From NCBI GenBank assembly GCA_907163375.1, contig CAJQUW010000932.1:434001-498000 (forward strand): a stretch of DNA of 64,000 nt, in the 5' to 3' direction. Below are positions 38,285 through 51,125 of this stretch, in pieces. The stretch is from Prostheceraeus crozeri (Eukaryota > Platyhelminthes > Polycladida > Euryleptidae). Below the pieces are notes generated by a model. That model made no database searches. It had not been told where the DNA came from and worked only from the letters and a program-made list of their open reading frames with translations. The stretch's first letter is position 1. Every line of letters starts with the position of its first letter. The position numbers were made by a program, and so were the translations under genes.

Positions 38285-41200
38285 TCCAAATCTGGCCTCC
38301 GTTTACCCATCCGAGCCTTCGTTTTGGCGCTACAGCCCAAAACGTCCCAAATTCTAACTCTGTCGTTTTTCGCCAATGTCCCAAAATCTTATGGCGTCTC
38401 ACATCTAAACGAAGACAGATAGGAACAAGCCGTTTCTTTCAGTGAATTTGTCTCACTCTTAGATTTCAAACGAGCTATGGCACGACAAAATCCGTCCACT
38501 GGAAGTCAAGATTGAAGCTAGCTGTCCAGAGGGGGGGGAGGTCAGCGAAAATTTTTCTCTCCGATGGCGTTCAAATTCACCCTACCGATGCAGAATGTCA
38601 CGCTGAATCCGAATCCGGCCTCCGTTTTCTCATCCGATGCTTCGTTTGGGCGCTACACACCAAAACGTCCCAAATTCTAACTCTGTCGTTTTTTCGAAAA
38701 ATGTTGAAAATTTTTTCTCGCCGATTGCCTTGAAACTCACCATACAGATAGAGAATTTCACGCTGATTCCAAATCTGAAATCCGTTTTCCAATCCGATGC
38801 TTCGTTTTGAAGCTAGAGCCCAAAACGTCCCAAATTCTAACTCTGTCGTTTTTCGCCAATGTCCCAAAATCTTAAATGGCGTCTCACATCTAAACGAAGA
38901 CAGATAGGAACAAGCCGATTATTTCAGTGAATTTGTCTCACTCTTAGCTTTCAAACGAGCTATGGCACGACTAAATCCGTCCACTAGAAGCCAAGATCGA
39001 AGCGAGCTGTCCAGAGGGGGGGACGTCAGCGAAAATTTTTCTCTCCGATTGACTTGAAACTCACCATACCGATGCAGAATTTCACGCTGAATCCGAATCT
39101 GGCCTCCGTTTTCACATCCGATGCTTCGTTTGGGCGCTACACACCAAAACGTCCCAAATTCTAACTCTGTCGTTTTTTCGAAAAATGTTGAAAATTTTTT
39201 CTCGCCGATTGCCTTGAAACTCACCATACAGATAGAGAATTTCACGCTGATTCCAAATCTGAAATCCGTTTTCCAATCCGATGCTTCGTTTTGAAGCTAC
39301 AGCCCAAAACGTCCCAAATTCTAACTCTGTCGTTTTTCGCCAATGTCCCAAAATCTTAAATGGCGTCTCACATCTAAACGAAGACAGATAGGAACAAGCC
39401 GATTATTTCAGTGAATTTGTCTCACTCTTAGCTTTCAAACGAGCTATGGCACGACTAAATCCGTCCACTGGAAGCCAAGATCGAAGCGAGCTGTCCAGAG
39501 GGGGGGGACGTCAGCGAAAATTTTTCTCTCCGATGGCGTTCAAATTCACCATACCGATGCAGAATGTCACGCTGAATCCGAATCCGGCCTCCGTTTTCTC
39601 ATCCGATGCTTCGTTTGGGCGCTACACACCAAAACGTCCCAAATTCTAACTCTGTCGTTTTTTCGAAAAATGTTGAAAATTTTTTCTCGCCGATTGCCTT
39701 GAAACTCACCATACAGATAGAGAATTTCACGCTGATTCCAAATCTGAAATCCGTTTTCCAATCCGATGCTTCGTTTTGAAGCTAGAGCCCAAAACGTCCC
39801 AAATTCTAACTCTGTCGTTTTTCGCCAATGTCCCAAAATCTTAAATGGCGTCTCACATCTCAACGAAGACAGATAGGAACAAGCCGATTATTTCAGTGAA
39901 TTTGTCTCACTCTTAGCTTTCAAACGAGCTATGGCACGACTAAATCCGTCCACTGGAAGTCAAGATTGAAGCTAGCTGTCCAGAGGGGGGGGACGTCAGC
40001 GAAAATTTTTCTCTCCGATTGACTTGAAACTCACCCTACCGATGCAGAATTTCACGCTGAATCCGAATCTGGCCTCCGTTTTCTCATCCGATGCTTCGTT
40101 TGGGCGCTACACACCAAAACGTCCCAAATTCTAACTCTGTCGTTTTTTCGAAAAATGTTGAAAATTTTTTCTCGCCGATTGCCTTGAAACTCACCATACA
40201 GATAGAGAATTTCACGCTGATTCCAAATCTGAAATCCGTTTTCCAATCCGATGCTTCGTTTTGAAGCTACAGCCCAAAACGTCCCAAATTCTAACTCTGT
40301 CGTTTTTCGCCAATGTCCCAAAATCTTAAATGGCGTCTCACATCTAAACGAAGACAGATAGGAACAAGCCGATTATTTCAGTGAATTTGTCTCACTCTTA
40401 GCTTTCAAACGAGCTATGGCACGACTAAATCCGTCCACTGGAAGTCAAGATTGAAGCTAGCTGTCCAGAGGGGGGGGAGGTCAGCGAAAATTTTTCTCTC
40501 CGATGGCGTTCAAATTCACCCTACCGATGCAGAATGTCACGCTGAATCCGAATCCGGCCTCCGTTTTCTCATCCGATGCTTCGTTTGGGCGCTACACACC
40601 AAAACGTCCCAAATTCTAACTCTGTCGTTTTTTCGAAAAATGTTGAAAATTTTTTCTCGCCGATTGCCTTGAAACTCACCATACAGATAGAGAATTTCAC
40701 GCTGATTCCAAATCTGAAATCCGTTTTCCAATCCGATGCTTCGTTTTGAAGCTAGAGCCCAAAACGTCCCAAATTCTAACTCTGTCGTTTTTCGCCAATG
40801 TCCCAAAATCTTAAATGGCGTCTCACATCTCAACGAAGACAGATAGGAACAAGCCGATTATTTCAGTGAATTTGTCTCACTCTTAGCTTTCAAACGAGCT
40901 ATGGCACGACTAAATCCGTCCACTGGAAGTCAAGATTGAAGCTAGCTGTCCAGAGGGGGGGGACGTCAGCGAAAATTTTTCTCTCCGATTGACTTGAAAC
41001 TCACCCTACCGATGCAGAATTTCACGCTGAATCCGAATCTGGCCTCCGTTTTCACATCCGAGCACTCCTTCCACTCGAAACAACCCATTTTACAACCCAA
41101 CATTCAGCAGATTGCACGAAAAACATCACACACTATAGCCTCAAGACAAAACCTGGCGGTCGCCCAAGACCACCACGACACTCTGTCGTTCCAGAGGGGG

Positions 41201-41296
41201 GGAGTCAGACCCGAAGCACCACGGCGGCCGACCACGACACTCTGCCGTTCCAGAGGGGGGGGGCGCCGGTCGAGTGTTCGCCGTTTTCTTACTACT
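38285..41296 (-). repeat. Right terminal inverted repeat with about 5-6 tandem 485-bp units
   Basis: Boundaries marked by CTGTCCAGAGGGGGG recur at about 38522, 39007, 39491, 39975, 40461 and 40945, a period of 484-486 bp. Units are almost identical, each with a G7-G9 run. The outer 300 bases match the left terminus in inverse orientation. The left end holds only one to two units, so the right end has expanded. Repeated frames here (for example 40537-40833) are translated repeat, not genes. Confidence 0.92.
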
Positions 41297-41302
41297 CATG
41301 GT

Positions 41303-42500
41303 GGCTCTATTTTTGTTTACTGTGGAGGAGGAAGTTCAAACGGGATAGGATTTTCTATAGGCTTTCACATTTTGTTTATATGCATGCACTTCAAGCAGTG
41401 TAACGATCATGTGGGAGAAGATTTTTTTAGCTCTGTTACATATAACAAAACTGCGTCGTAGAAGCATCAGCGCAATATTCTTAAAAGTGCAATGATGCTT
41501 TTCGTACGTCTTAAACATGTTTAAAACGCATGTTCAAGACATATCTTTTATCATGTGTTTAAGACACTGCCGAAAAATGAGGATACTTGAGACAATTTTT
41601 TAAAACTCTGAGGCCTAGACGCCTAGACGCTTTCTACAAATAGCTTTATTTTGCTGCTGTTAGCCAACATCGATAACGCGCCATCATTGCATAGTAAACA
41701 ATTTGCCAGATTTGCTTTCCTTAGCAAATGTATCGAATTTGTACTGTCTCAAGTTAGTTTGGGGTTACTTGCGACACATGTCCTATTTTTTTTAAAAAAA
41801 GCAAATCATGAGATTTCAAATGTAGAATTATTGCAGAATGTATCAGGAGAATGTATCATGAAAAAAATTTTAATGTCTGTCGCTTTCTTATAAAACTTTT
41901 TTCATCAACGGTCATCAACTGATGACATCATCAAAAGTTTTGAAAGTGCATGCACATCAGTCAAATAATTCGAGGTCAATGATTCAAAATATTTATGAGT
42001 AGCAATAAGCTAAGATTAATGGTAAATGATTTTGACAGCAATAAGAGCGTTTAAGAATAATTAGTATTGACACTGCTGTATATAGTCAAAATTGTCATCC
42101 ACGGCTAGTCAAAGTTCGTGCAAGTACATTTCGCCTTCTTCAACACTTCAAGATCACAGACCTAATCCCTTCTATCTGCGGTCATTTGTGAAGATATCAT
42201 CTCTTTCAAGCCGGACATAGTGACGTGTATAATCACATTCGTATCACTCCGTTACAAAATTCACATTCACTTCCTTCGTTTCTACTAGTTGTTTTCTTCT
42301 ATATATGACTTTGCCATATTTGACCAATATGACTTAGCAAACAAATTGATTTTGATTCTCTATAGAGACTATTCCCTATTTGTTGAGACAGAAAACATTT
42401 ATATACGCTTATCGAAGATACTAGTAACTGAAACATTAATTTATTTGTCTCTGTGCATGCATTCTAGATATCCTATCACCTGATTGACCTGTAAAACAGC
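41303..42500. other. Host flank, no gene recognised
   Basis: AT-rich sequence to the right of the Maverick. Short frames (such as 41651-41893) lack domains or good splice context. Confidence 0.4.
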
Positions 42501-43190
42501 TTATCTCCCGCACGGGAGATAATGCTTACTCCAATGCACTTGAAGGAGCGTAGTCTATGCCAATTATGTAGTCTATACAAAAGGGGGAGAAATGCACTCC
42601 TAATTTGCATAGATTACGTTCCTTCCAATGCATTGGAGTAAATATTATCTTCGGCGCAGGCAATAATCTGCTTTATTTTTCACCGTGCGTATGATGTAGA
42701 TATCCTGTCACCTTATTTTACCTGTAAAGCAGATTACTGCACGGGCGTGCAGTAATATTTTCATTATTGCACTGGTTGAATTATAGATTTCTATATAGAT
42801 ATATGCGATTGAATTATAAAACCCGCTTATTCTTTCACCATAGAATTAGATTAGTCATAATGGTCATGATATCGGTGAAAAATAAAATTGCCTACAAAAC
42901 TCGCGCAAAGATATCCATCTTTTGCTTTCTCCTCGATCAACATTCCATGCCCTCGCCCTTCGGGCTCGTGCATAGATATGTTGACCTCGAAGAAAGCAAT
43001 AAAGATGGATATTTTGCACTAGTTGCGTAAATAACTAGTACAGGTCAAATATAGCAATAGGACATTTACAATACATGCACGGAGCCAAGTAATAGTTATT
43101 TATTTGTCTCCGTGTATGTAATGTAGATATCCCATCGCTTTATTTGACTGTAAAGCAGATTATTGCCCACCCGGGAGATAATGTTTTATC
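42466..43190. repeat. Family of palindromic repeat units and a MITE-like element
   Basis: A segment containing TAGATATCC...TGTAAARCAG occurs near 42466, 42697 and 43127, each followed by a short palindrome; the best is ATTACTGCACG (42733-42743) with its exact complement at 42746-42756, and TTATCTCCCG at 42501 is also perfect. Between 42517 and 42650 the ends AGATAATGCTTACTCC and its near-complement form inverted repeats about 40 bp long around a 134-bp MITE-like unit. Confidence 0.65.
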
Positions 43191-43471
43191 CAATCATGGA
43201 CTCCAATGCACTGGAAGGAGCATTCATGCCTCAGCATCATGGCATTCCATCATGGTTACCGGACATAAATGGGAAATTTCCAATTTATGCCCGCGAATTT
43301 CAATGTTTTTTCAATGAAACTAGAACTTCCCATTTATACCCTTTTCATATACTTATCCTAGGCATAATCATTTCAATGCTATTTCTCGTTCATCGACTTC
43401 TATGGACCACGTCACAAGTACTTTTTAATCCATGATATAGTTCAGGCGGTTCAGGCATGAATAGAAATAAT

Positions 43472-43523
43472 AGCTATCTGTCGTTGGGTATAAATTCCAA
43501 TTTATGCCCAACGACAGATAGCT
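43472..43523. repeat. Near-perfect 52-bp palindrome
   Basis: Arms of 25 bases (43472-43496 and 43499-43523) match at 24 positions around a 2-base spacer. A related ATAAATT/AATTTAT string lies near 43265-43290. Confidence 0.85.
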
Positions 43524-46358
43524 TCTTCTTAGGTAATTCTACCTGTAGGCAGGTCCGCAACATGGCGACACTTCTCGCTTTAGCGCACGTTCCTTGAACT
43601 CATGATAATGGGTATTCGTGATGGAGTCTGTCAGCATGACTCTCTCTCTCTTCCTTCCTCGAGAGCGTTTGCCTTCCATTCTTCCCTCGATCACCAATCT
43701 GAATATCCTGCTATGTCGGATATTATGCGCAGCCCATTTCCTCTTCTGTGGTAGATTGATTTCATTAAATGCCTTTCTTCTCTCACTTTCTCCACTTGAC
43801 TTTCATGATACGTCTCCAGCAGCACATCTCAAAAGCTTCTAGTTTCTTCATATCGGCCTTCTTCGGCGTCTGAGTAGACGTTGATACTTTCCCAGTTCAT
43901 TTTCACTTGTATTAGAATGAAATGATTAATGTATTACGGAAGATCTCAAACCGTGTGCTTTTTGTAGCTGCAAAAAGATATCGCAATGAATGCTCTCAAA
44001 TGTTGCAGACAGGTCTGGTGAATTCATCGGCTTTTTGATTCTCAATCGTAACTTTCGAAATAACGTCCTACATCAAAGCACTTCAGTACTGTGATTCACA
44101 AATGCGACAGAGTGTGCATGTCATGAGAACTGCAAAGTCCCAACAGCTTCAGTTACTTAAGAAAATTGTGATCATTCTGCAATTGCAATTATTGCATTGA
44201 ATCAAATGTTGACCATCTGCATCTGCATCCGCACAGATGCAAATCCGGATTCGGAAATTTGACATCCTGCGGATATGGATCGCATGCGTAATGCGGATCG
44301 ATGATGCATGTTCGATTATTCGGAATACATGTTTTATTCATATTATCTTGGTTTGAAAATTTGGTCAAACAAGTACTTATCAGGCAATAATTGACTTTTA
44401 GATGATTGCGATTAATTAAAATCAACAAATTATTTTTTCCTTTTTTCCTTCCTACTCACAGTTGAGAGATTCAGGGCATTGAATTGTAGAATTTTGCAGC
44501 TTGAATCATTCATATCTATGGTGGAATCATGCGGCATAAGTACTTACATAGTACATTCAGTGTTGGGCACGCAAATATAAAAAATTGCACCGCAATCGCA
44601 ACATCTAAAAATTCGTTGCGGTCGCTATCGCAACCACAACCGAAAATTATCAAAATTGTGGTCGCAAGTGCAATTCACAACCGCAATATTTTATAAGATT
44701 CACTGCTCGAGACACCAATCACAAGCAGAGTATAAAGTGTAGCATGTGCGACACATTCTCATGTAATATAGGCCTACCTATCTTAGGTAGCAGGTTGCAT
44801 ATGTAGGCCCATTTACTATCTGAGACCGAATGCAGGGGACAAATGTGATAAATAATGTGATAATTGTAACAAATTGATATGTTATGATATAAATGTACTT
44901 TTACACGTATATATCTTAGAAGCTTGACTATCTGCATCATCAAGAGTCCATGCATAACATAACAATAAGTTGAAGCACATTGCCGGTGAATCATACCAAG
45001 GACGCAAACTTCGATATTGGAGTTGAAGTGCAGAATCACTGTCAAAAATGATGATTCTGCATGCGCTAAAGCGGTTGATACATCCTCAGTAGAAAAAGTG
45101 GAATAGAAAATTATGGCTCTAGGGCCCCTCAGGTCTCTGACGGTAAACATACAGTATACTGCAAGAACACAGCGTCAAAATTACATCAATGCAAAATGAA
45201 TTGCAGACTTTATAATGCAGTTAGAAATAAATCGTGTCATGTACCTTAGAAGAGATATCTTATGAAAGAATATGATATGAAATTAAAGTCCACATTCGAA
45301 GAACCAGGACCATTTCTATTGCTAAACGTATTATTATGATGAAATTGGATCAAGATATAGTTATGACTTAAGTATCAATGCACATGAAATCATTTAAAAA
45401 GGCGTACAAAAAATCGGAAAATTCGACGCACACGCTGAATAGGCTAAATGGTTCCAAACATCGGATAACTGAGGCGCACGTGGATATTTGAATACACGCG
45501 TCGGATATTTGAATGCACACATCAGATAATTGAATGCCCGTTTCGGATATTTGGATGCACACATCGGACATATAGCGGAAAAAGCTATAGTTCCGTAAAT
45601 TACAATTTTAAAGCTGTACGAGCACTACAAGCTTCTTCCTATGAAAAGTGTTCATTTGAAGTGCGAACGTTGCAGTGATGTTATTATCATAGCATGGAAA
45701 TCCTTCATTGGAAATATCAAAACTCAAAAGACTGCTTGCCACTCAAATTGAAAATATTATACAAAAAATTTAAAAGACTAATTACAATGTAGGCATATTG
45801 CTACAAGCACGTCAAGGCATAATATTACGTGCAAGTCAGGATTGAATCCGGGTCAAACCGGAATACTAACCTGAATACCTTGTGCGATCCACAATCGACT
45901 CAAATGAGCCCAATTGACCAGGATAATTTTTCACAACTAAAAGCGGCTATAGACTAATCATTAATTGACATTGTTTGCTTTGATAATCCTTTCTAACTCA
46001 ATTTTTTGAATGCTACAAGCTAAGAGTAGCGTTGGAAGAATGTTGCAAGTATACAATAAAAAATATTTACTGTCGACAGCCACCTCCGACTTTATTGTAT
46101 TACGTATGTCAATGCCTATTGGTATTTTATGCGTGCATACATAATGCGTACATTTTCAGTTAGATTTTCAATACTTGTAAGATCAAATATTAGTAATAGT
46201 AGCATCTTTGGCATCATGTGTATCTTCCGATTTCCATGGCTTGAATATGCACTTTAGTTTCTCGGTCACCATGATATGCAGAGATGCCATCAATCTGATT
46301 CATCATTTAGAATTTTTGTATTATAGAAACACTAAAACATCATGAAATTACCCGATGT
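43524..46358. other. Mostly gene-free host DNA with repeat remnants
   Basis: CAGTGTTGGGCACGC at about 44559 followed by GCAATCGCAAC-type words looks like a hAT terminus without its partner. A similar GCATCCGCA-rich patch lies at 44200-44300. The 143-codon frame at 44719-45150 has no domain. Confidence 0.35.
45463..45571. repeat. 24-bp minisatellite, about 4-5 units
   Basis: Units like CGGATATTTGAATGCACACAT recur with a 24-bp step, giving an eight-residue repeat on the minus strand that creates a false ORF. Confidence 0.7.
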
Positions 46359-49300
46359 TTAATTCAGTCGGCTATAATTACTGAAAAAGCATCTGCAACG
46401 ATATCTGCAACAACAGCAACAAATCAGAATTAGTAAAATAAATCCCACAATCAATCCAGCCAAAGGTTTCGCTTTCACTTGAACGCAGCAAAATTGAATG
46501 TCGTCTCCATTGTCACAACAAGCTGCTCTTGCAAATTTTGAAAGAAACGGTTCCAACACGTCTGAAAGAAAAATATTGACAGTTATTTAGTGTCACAATA
46601 ATTATTGACTGTTTCTTATGACTGTAAGCATTGTTCGAAATCACAACATTGTTATCTCATATTCAGTATTTTGCTATATGTACATAAAGATGATGGTTTT
46701 GCACCACTGAGGAAGCTCAGATTTGCTATGAATTAAAAATTACAATGCGCTAGAACAACCGGAAATCGCATATTAAGGAGAATTAAAATAGAAAGAATAG
46801 AAAGATGTCCTCATACTTGAACAAAAATTCCTTGGCAGCCGTAGACGTTGCGTTTCTATGCCCAGGTAAACTGGCACTCAGCAATCTTTATAACTATCAA
46901 CCGCACGGCAAAGCCAGAATAAATAAACGCAAAGCAGCCTGTTGTGCAGTCCTTAAGGTTGTTCATCCACTCTAGATATTTTAAACTATTTTGGGTCATT
47001 CCGAGCCGTACTGACGAGCCCCTGTAGGGCGAAACGCAGCGTCTATGGCTGCCAAGGAATTTTCGTGCTTAAATTGTTCAAGTCTGAGGACATCTTTCTA
47101 TTCTGTGCCCAGGCGAACTGGCACTCTGCAATCTTTATGATAATGAGGAGAATTAAGTTACAGTTACCAATAAGTAATACCTGAATATGAAGTAAAAAAT
47201 TTGAATGTTTGAAATACAACAGCAACAGGGTATTTCCAAAATAAAAAGCTATACAGTACAACGGCATACTATTTGTCGCAAAATTATTGCAAGAGCAATA
47301 ACACAATCCCCTGAAAAAATGTGAAAATGAATTTAATTGCATATAAAAGTATTTAAACATACACAAAATTGCAATGAAAATGAAAATTTATATCGCAATG
47401 GAAATATCCAGAATAAATATTTTCTCTATTATGCTGAATTTGAGGTATTTTTTGTAGCTGACTCTAAATGTGACTGGAATATTCATTTAGTCAGTCGCTG
47501 TGATACTCTCTTGAACTGATTCCGAGGCGACTGGTGATACAGTGCTGTCCTTCATAAGTATTGGTCGCATCTGTATTCGTTCCTTATTTCCAATTATTTT
47601 GCTTTCTCACTTCTAATTCTGAGGTTCTGAGGAGTACAATGAATCCATTACACATTATTTTTCTACATATACGGGCCTATGTGTTAATTCTTGTACAAAA
47701 GGACACCCATTCCAATGGCGTCCCACTGCAATAGTTCTTCCCACTAATTTTTGAAATAATGAAAAGGACGCCCCCAGCTCTCTGCCAGCACACCAAAGCC
47801 ATGTAGGGATTCGAATTCGAAAAAAGCAATCGTCAAATATTCGAATCTCTGGGACTTTAAACATCTGATTCTCTTGGATAGGACATCTACGGTATCTGTA
47901 GCATTCTTTTAACTATTTGATGAGATAATCCACGTGTTTCTCTTGCAAAAATGTTCCATACAGGGTTCTTTTGTAGCTTCCCACCGCCAGTGCCACAACA
48001 TTCCTTGCTTTACGGTGATAGCAAGAAATCGAATGCGATCATATCACTAGGAATATGAGTATCCCACTGGGAAACTCATGCTGACGGCGATGATGACTCA
48101 CAATATGTGACGTCATAAACTGCGTACGCGTGGACTAACTTCAAAGGGACCCTATGCTTTGCGATAAATCTTACATCAAGACATTTTTGAAGAATTTGAT
48201 AAATGTTTCTACTGTGAATGTTGCTCATCCGATAGGATGCTCTGAAAGTTGCGTGATCTCGTTTTTCATGCTTTCATCATCATTCTACCACTTTTTAAAG
48301 ATTCTGTTATGTTGCACTGTAAGCCTATCAGCTTAATTTTAAAAATCCCTTAAAATTTACCTTAAGCATCTTCATGTATAGCCTACCAGCATGATGGCAA
48401 AGCCTATTTCACTGTCGAGCTCTCTTCTTTGGTTAGCATTTATTAATGCAATTTTCAATCAGCAAAAAGTACAGTACTCAGCATGGACTCAAGTTATCAA
48501 GAATCAAATGGAAATAGACAGAATCAAGGTAATCAAATTTTTAAATGAATTTTCAGTCAATTTTTTTAGATCTCGTCTTTTTTGACAAAATGGACCTTAT
48601 AGGTAGAAAATATGTCGGACATCCTCGTGTTGAACAAATCTGTGCATATCAAAGCAAAGATTATTGGAAGATTGGGGATGTATTCCTGACCTGATAATTT
48701 CAGAGGTCAACTATTCATTTTTCTTTTATAAATTATTGTCTAAAACTTAGAATTAAAAAGAAGACAATTATGAGTAAACGTTGCATGCAATGATCTTCTA
48801 CATCCTAAAATGTTCTCATGTGAACTTTTGCACAGGCAATATGCATACAATGTTCATGTATTCTAATTGCTTGAAATATCACAGAGTGCCAATTCCCCTT
48901 GATATTGACTAGGGCGATATCCTCAGACTTGAGCAATTTAAGCACTAAATTACTTAGCAATTCCGTTGACGTTCCGTCCTATTGAGACTCATCTATGCTG
49001 CTCCGAATGGCCCAAAGTTGCTTATGACATCCAGAATGGTTGAACAACAAGAGCGAAAGGACAACAGGATACTCTGTTTTTATTTACCCTGGCTATGTTG
49101 CGCGGCTGACAGCCATAATAGATTACATACAGCCTGCTCACATGAGCATCGAATAAAAAAGATGTTGCTCTGCCTGACATTTCATAGCATTATTGCAAAT
49201 AATACGTTAGCAAAAAGCAATAAAAACCAGCTTTATTTTTTTCTGCGTTTTAGCTGGGCAGTAGCTTAATTGTGCAAAATGAGTCATTGTAGGAAAGCAT

Positions 49301-49580
49301 GCCCTACCAACGGGCTTGCGCATCGCGGGTATTGGTTCCTCTGGTTTTAAGGACTTGCTGCTAAATGTTAGAAAGTCTTCCACCTATTCTCAACCAATTT
49401 TAAATGCTTTTATAATTGAGATTTAGGTGCTTGAGTGCGGAGCTTACCTGGAAAACCAGTTCGACATTCTTTCTGATTACCACATTTTCCTATATCATGA
49501 TCATGGCGGATGCGGTGACCATATGCAGATACAAAGCTAAGGAGACACAAAATGGAAAATATATAAATTATGGAACTCAT
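46359..49580 (-). CDS. Host two-exon gene: small Cys-rich type I membrane protein (Shisa/CYYR1-like), 111 aa
   Basis: Exon 1 (49580-49448) starts MSSIIYIFSILCLLSFVSAY, a clear signal peptide, and ends at a donor CAG/GTAAGCT. Exon 2 (46561-46359) follows an acceptor TTTCTTTCAG. The phases agree, one base joining two, across a 3-kb intron. Exon 2 encodes ACCDNGDD..FCCVQ, a transmembrane helix (LAGLIVGFILLILI) and a CCCCCRYRCRC tail. Signal peptide, extracellular Cys pairs, one membrane pass and a polycysteine juxtamembrane motif resemble Shisa-like or CYYR1 proteins. Additional exons inside the intron cannot be excluded. The only plausible host gene I see. Confidence 0.5.
46794..47138. mobile_element. 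Inverted-repeat element carrying a hammerhead ribozyme
   Basis: Arms 46794-46846 and 47041-47104 are inverted copies (GAAAGATGTCCTCA, CCTTGGCAGCC). Outside and inside them GCCCAGG..AACTGGCACTC recurs directly at about 46859 and 47107. The hammerhead at 47004-47050 overlaps the right arm. It lies in the host-gene intron. Likely a Penelope-like or retrozyme-derived remnant. Confidence 0.55.
47004..47050 (+). ncRNA. Hammerhead ribozyme
   Basis: All core parts are present in order: stem I AGCCGTA (47004-47010) pairing TATGGCT (47044-47050) with one G-U; CTGACGA (47011-47017); stem II GCCC/GGGC with a CTGTA loop (47018-47030); GAAA (47031-47034); a 3-bp stem III with loop CAG; and the cleavage triplet GTC (47041-47043). 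The tiny stem III is typical of hammerheads in Penelope-like elements and retrozymes, which often work as tandem dimers. Confidence 0.8.
47139..49447. other. Intronic/host sequence, no further gene seen
   Basis: AT-rich DNA within the predicted intron of the minus-strand host gene. Short frames here lack support. Confidence 0.35.
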
Positions 49581-50025
49581 ATGATTGCTGATTCCTTCAT
49601 CAGAGTCATGAAGAATAATTTGACAGCATGCTGACAACAGTTTTGTAGACCTAGGACAACAATGGCACCCAGCATTACAATAGTTGAAAGTCTTCAAATG
49701 AGGTGAAAAAGCACAGAAAGATTTCAAATGCTTGTCTGACGTCGAGAGCATTGTTGATACATCATTGCAAGAATGACAACATTATTTTCTTTTTATATTA
49801 TTGTTCGGTAATCACTGGTCCGAGACATTCAACCCGCATTTGCTTGATGGCTCATTAGTCTTCACGATTTTTTGGTGCTTGCCAAAATAATTGATCAAAG
49901 GATGGCATCACAGCATTTAATATATCAATCTATTGACATCACAGTACAATGCTCTTCTTTGCAAAAAAGCATTTTATATGAATAATGAATGACTGAAACG
50001 CGTATGATGATAAATTCTCTTACAC

Positions 50026-51125
50026 CACACTTTTCAGATTGCAGTCTGCAAAACTGTGTGGAATAATTCTCTTACACCACGGTTTTGCCCGACACTCACT
50101 CACTTCATAGGAAGGTAATAAGAAGGGCTTTCTAAACATCTCTCACTGCGTACATTAGGTCGGTGAGATGTTTTAACAAATAAACAATTAAGCACATTGT
50201 AAGAAGTTTAACGAGGATCGCAATAAATCATTGGAAGAGAAGGATAATCTTGTCATAATGTCCAGCAAAGTCGTTGAGGTAGCACATTTCTATTGATATT
50301 TTTGTTAATGTAAATGTAAATGTGAATGTTAAATTTTTAAGTTTTGTTAAGCATCCATGGCGTTGTTCATTAACTAAACATTCTGCCAACATCAAATTTA
50401 TCCAAATAAAATATTCTGCAGTTTCTGAACGACGGTGTAACACAGAAATAGGCTCAATATTTTGTGGTTTTCGGTGTTATAGAGTCTTTCAAAATAATGG
50501 ACTAGTAATTCTGCCTAACAGATAACTAAATCGGTCCACTTTTCTGTCGGTCGAATTTTTAGTCAATCAATGAATTTAAGTTAATTGCTAGTTTGGGCCT
50601 ACTATATTAGTTGTGCTCTCGCACGTAGCCTATTTCACACGCTTCACAAAATTATCTATTTAGCCAAAGTGTTTGAACGGTTATCGATTTGATTGCATAA
50701 CATTATAATTCTGATGTTTGTAACAACTTGTCCCGTATGCGAGGCAAGTGGTTTTTCAATGGGCAAATGGTTTTTCTTTATGTTTGTAACTGTAGAAAAA
50801 AATCTCATACACCACAATTAGACCAATTAAGGAGCAAGAAAGTATGATGAGATTTACACCACTGCTTTGTTCTCGTGTTACGAAAACTCTTCGTCAAAAC
50901 CTCTTATAAGACCACTGTTTTCGGAATGTAGTCTGCAAAACTGTGGATGTGGAAGAATGCTTCTCTTACACCACAGTTTTGCCCCGCGACTCACTGAAAT
51001 GGCGATAAAAAATGGCAGCACAACAATGACGGTGTATATGTCGCCACAGTTTTGGTCTCCTGTTAAGAAGTCAAAATCTCTTATAAGACCACTGTTTTCG
51101 GAATGTAGTCTGCAAAACTGTGCGA
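50026..51125. repeat. Scattered units of a CTTACACCAC...GTTTTGCCC repeat
   Basis: Related units occur at 50026-50130 and 50810-51125, sharing CTTACACCACAGTTTTGCCC and CTTATAAGACCACTG...AATGTAGTCTGC. The last unit breaks at about 51121, where a minus-strand LINE fragment begins; its partner units resume at 52975. Confidence 0.65.

Larger units (their letters stand above)
11767..41296. mobile_element. Complete Maverick/Polinton element, 29,530 bp
   Basis: The element starts AGTAGTAAGAAAACGGCGAA and ends with its exact reverse complement. Perfect CATGGT target duplications flank it; AG...CT ends and 6-bp duplications are diagnostic of Polintons. It encodes polymerase B, integrase, packaging ATPase, Ulp1/adenovirus-type protease, major capsid protein and minor-capsid-like proteins, plus a TBP-like and two PC4-like proteins. 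Polymerase and the coiled-coil gene read rightwards from the left end. Capsid, packaging and integrase genes read leftwards from the right end. Length is above the common 15-25 kb range because of expanded repeats and a 5-kb pyrimidine-rich block. Confidence 0.93.

Noticed and set aside
38512..40833. Repeated 73-98-codon frames in the right terminal repeat
   Set aside because: They are translations of the 485-bp tandem unit and repeat with it; no conserved protein logic.
38285..41050. CRISPR-like regular array
   Set aside because: Units are 485 bp, repeat and spacer are not distinguishable, and the context is an animal transposon terminus.
44719..45150. 143-codon minus-strand frame
   Set aside because: No domain, no splice or promoter context, and within repeat-rich host DNA.
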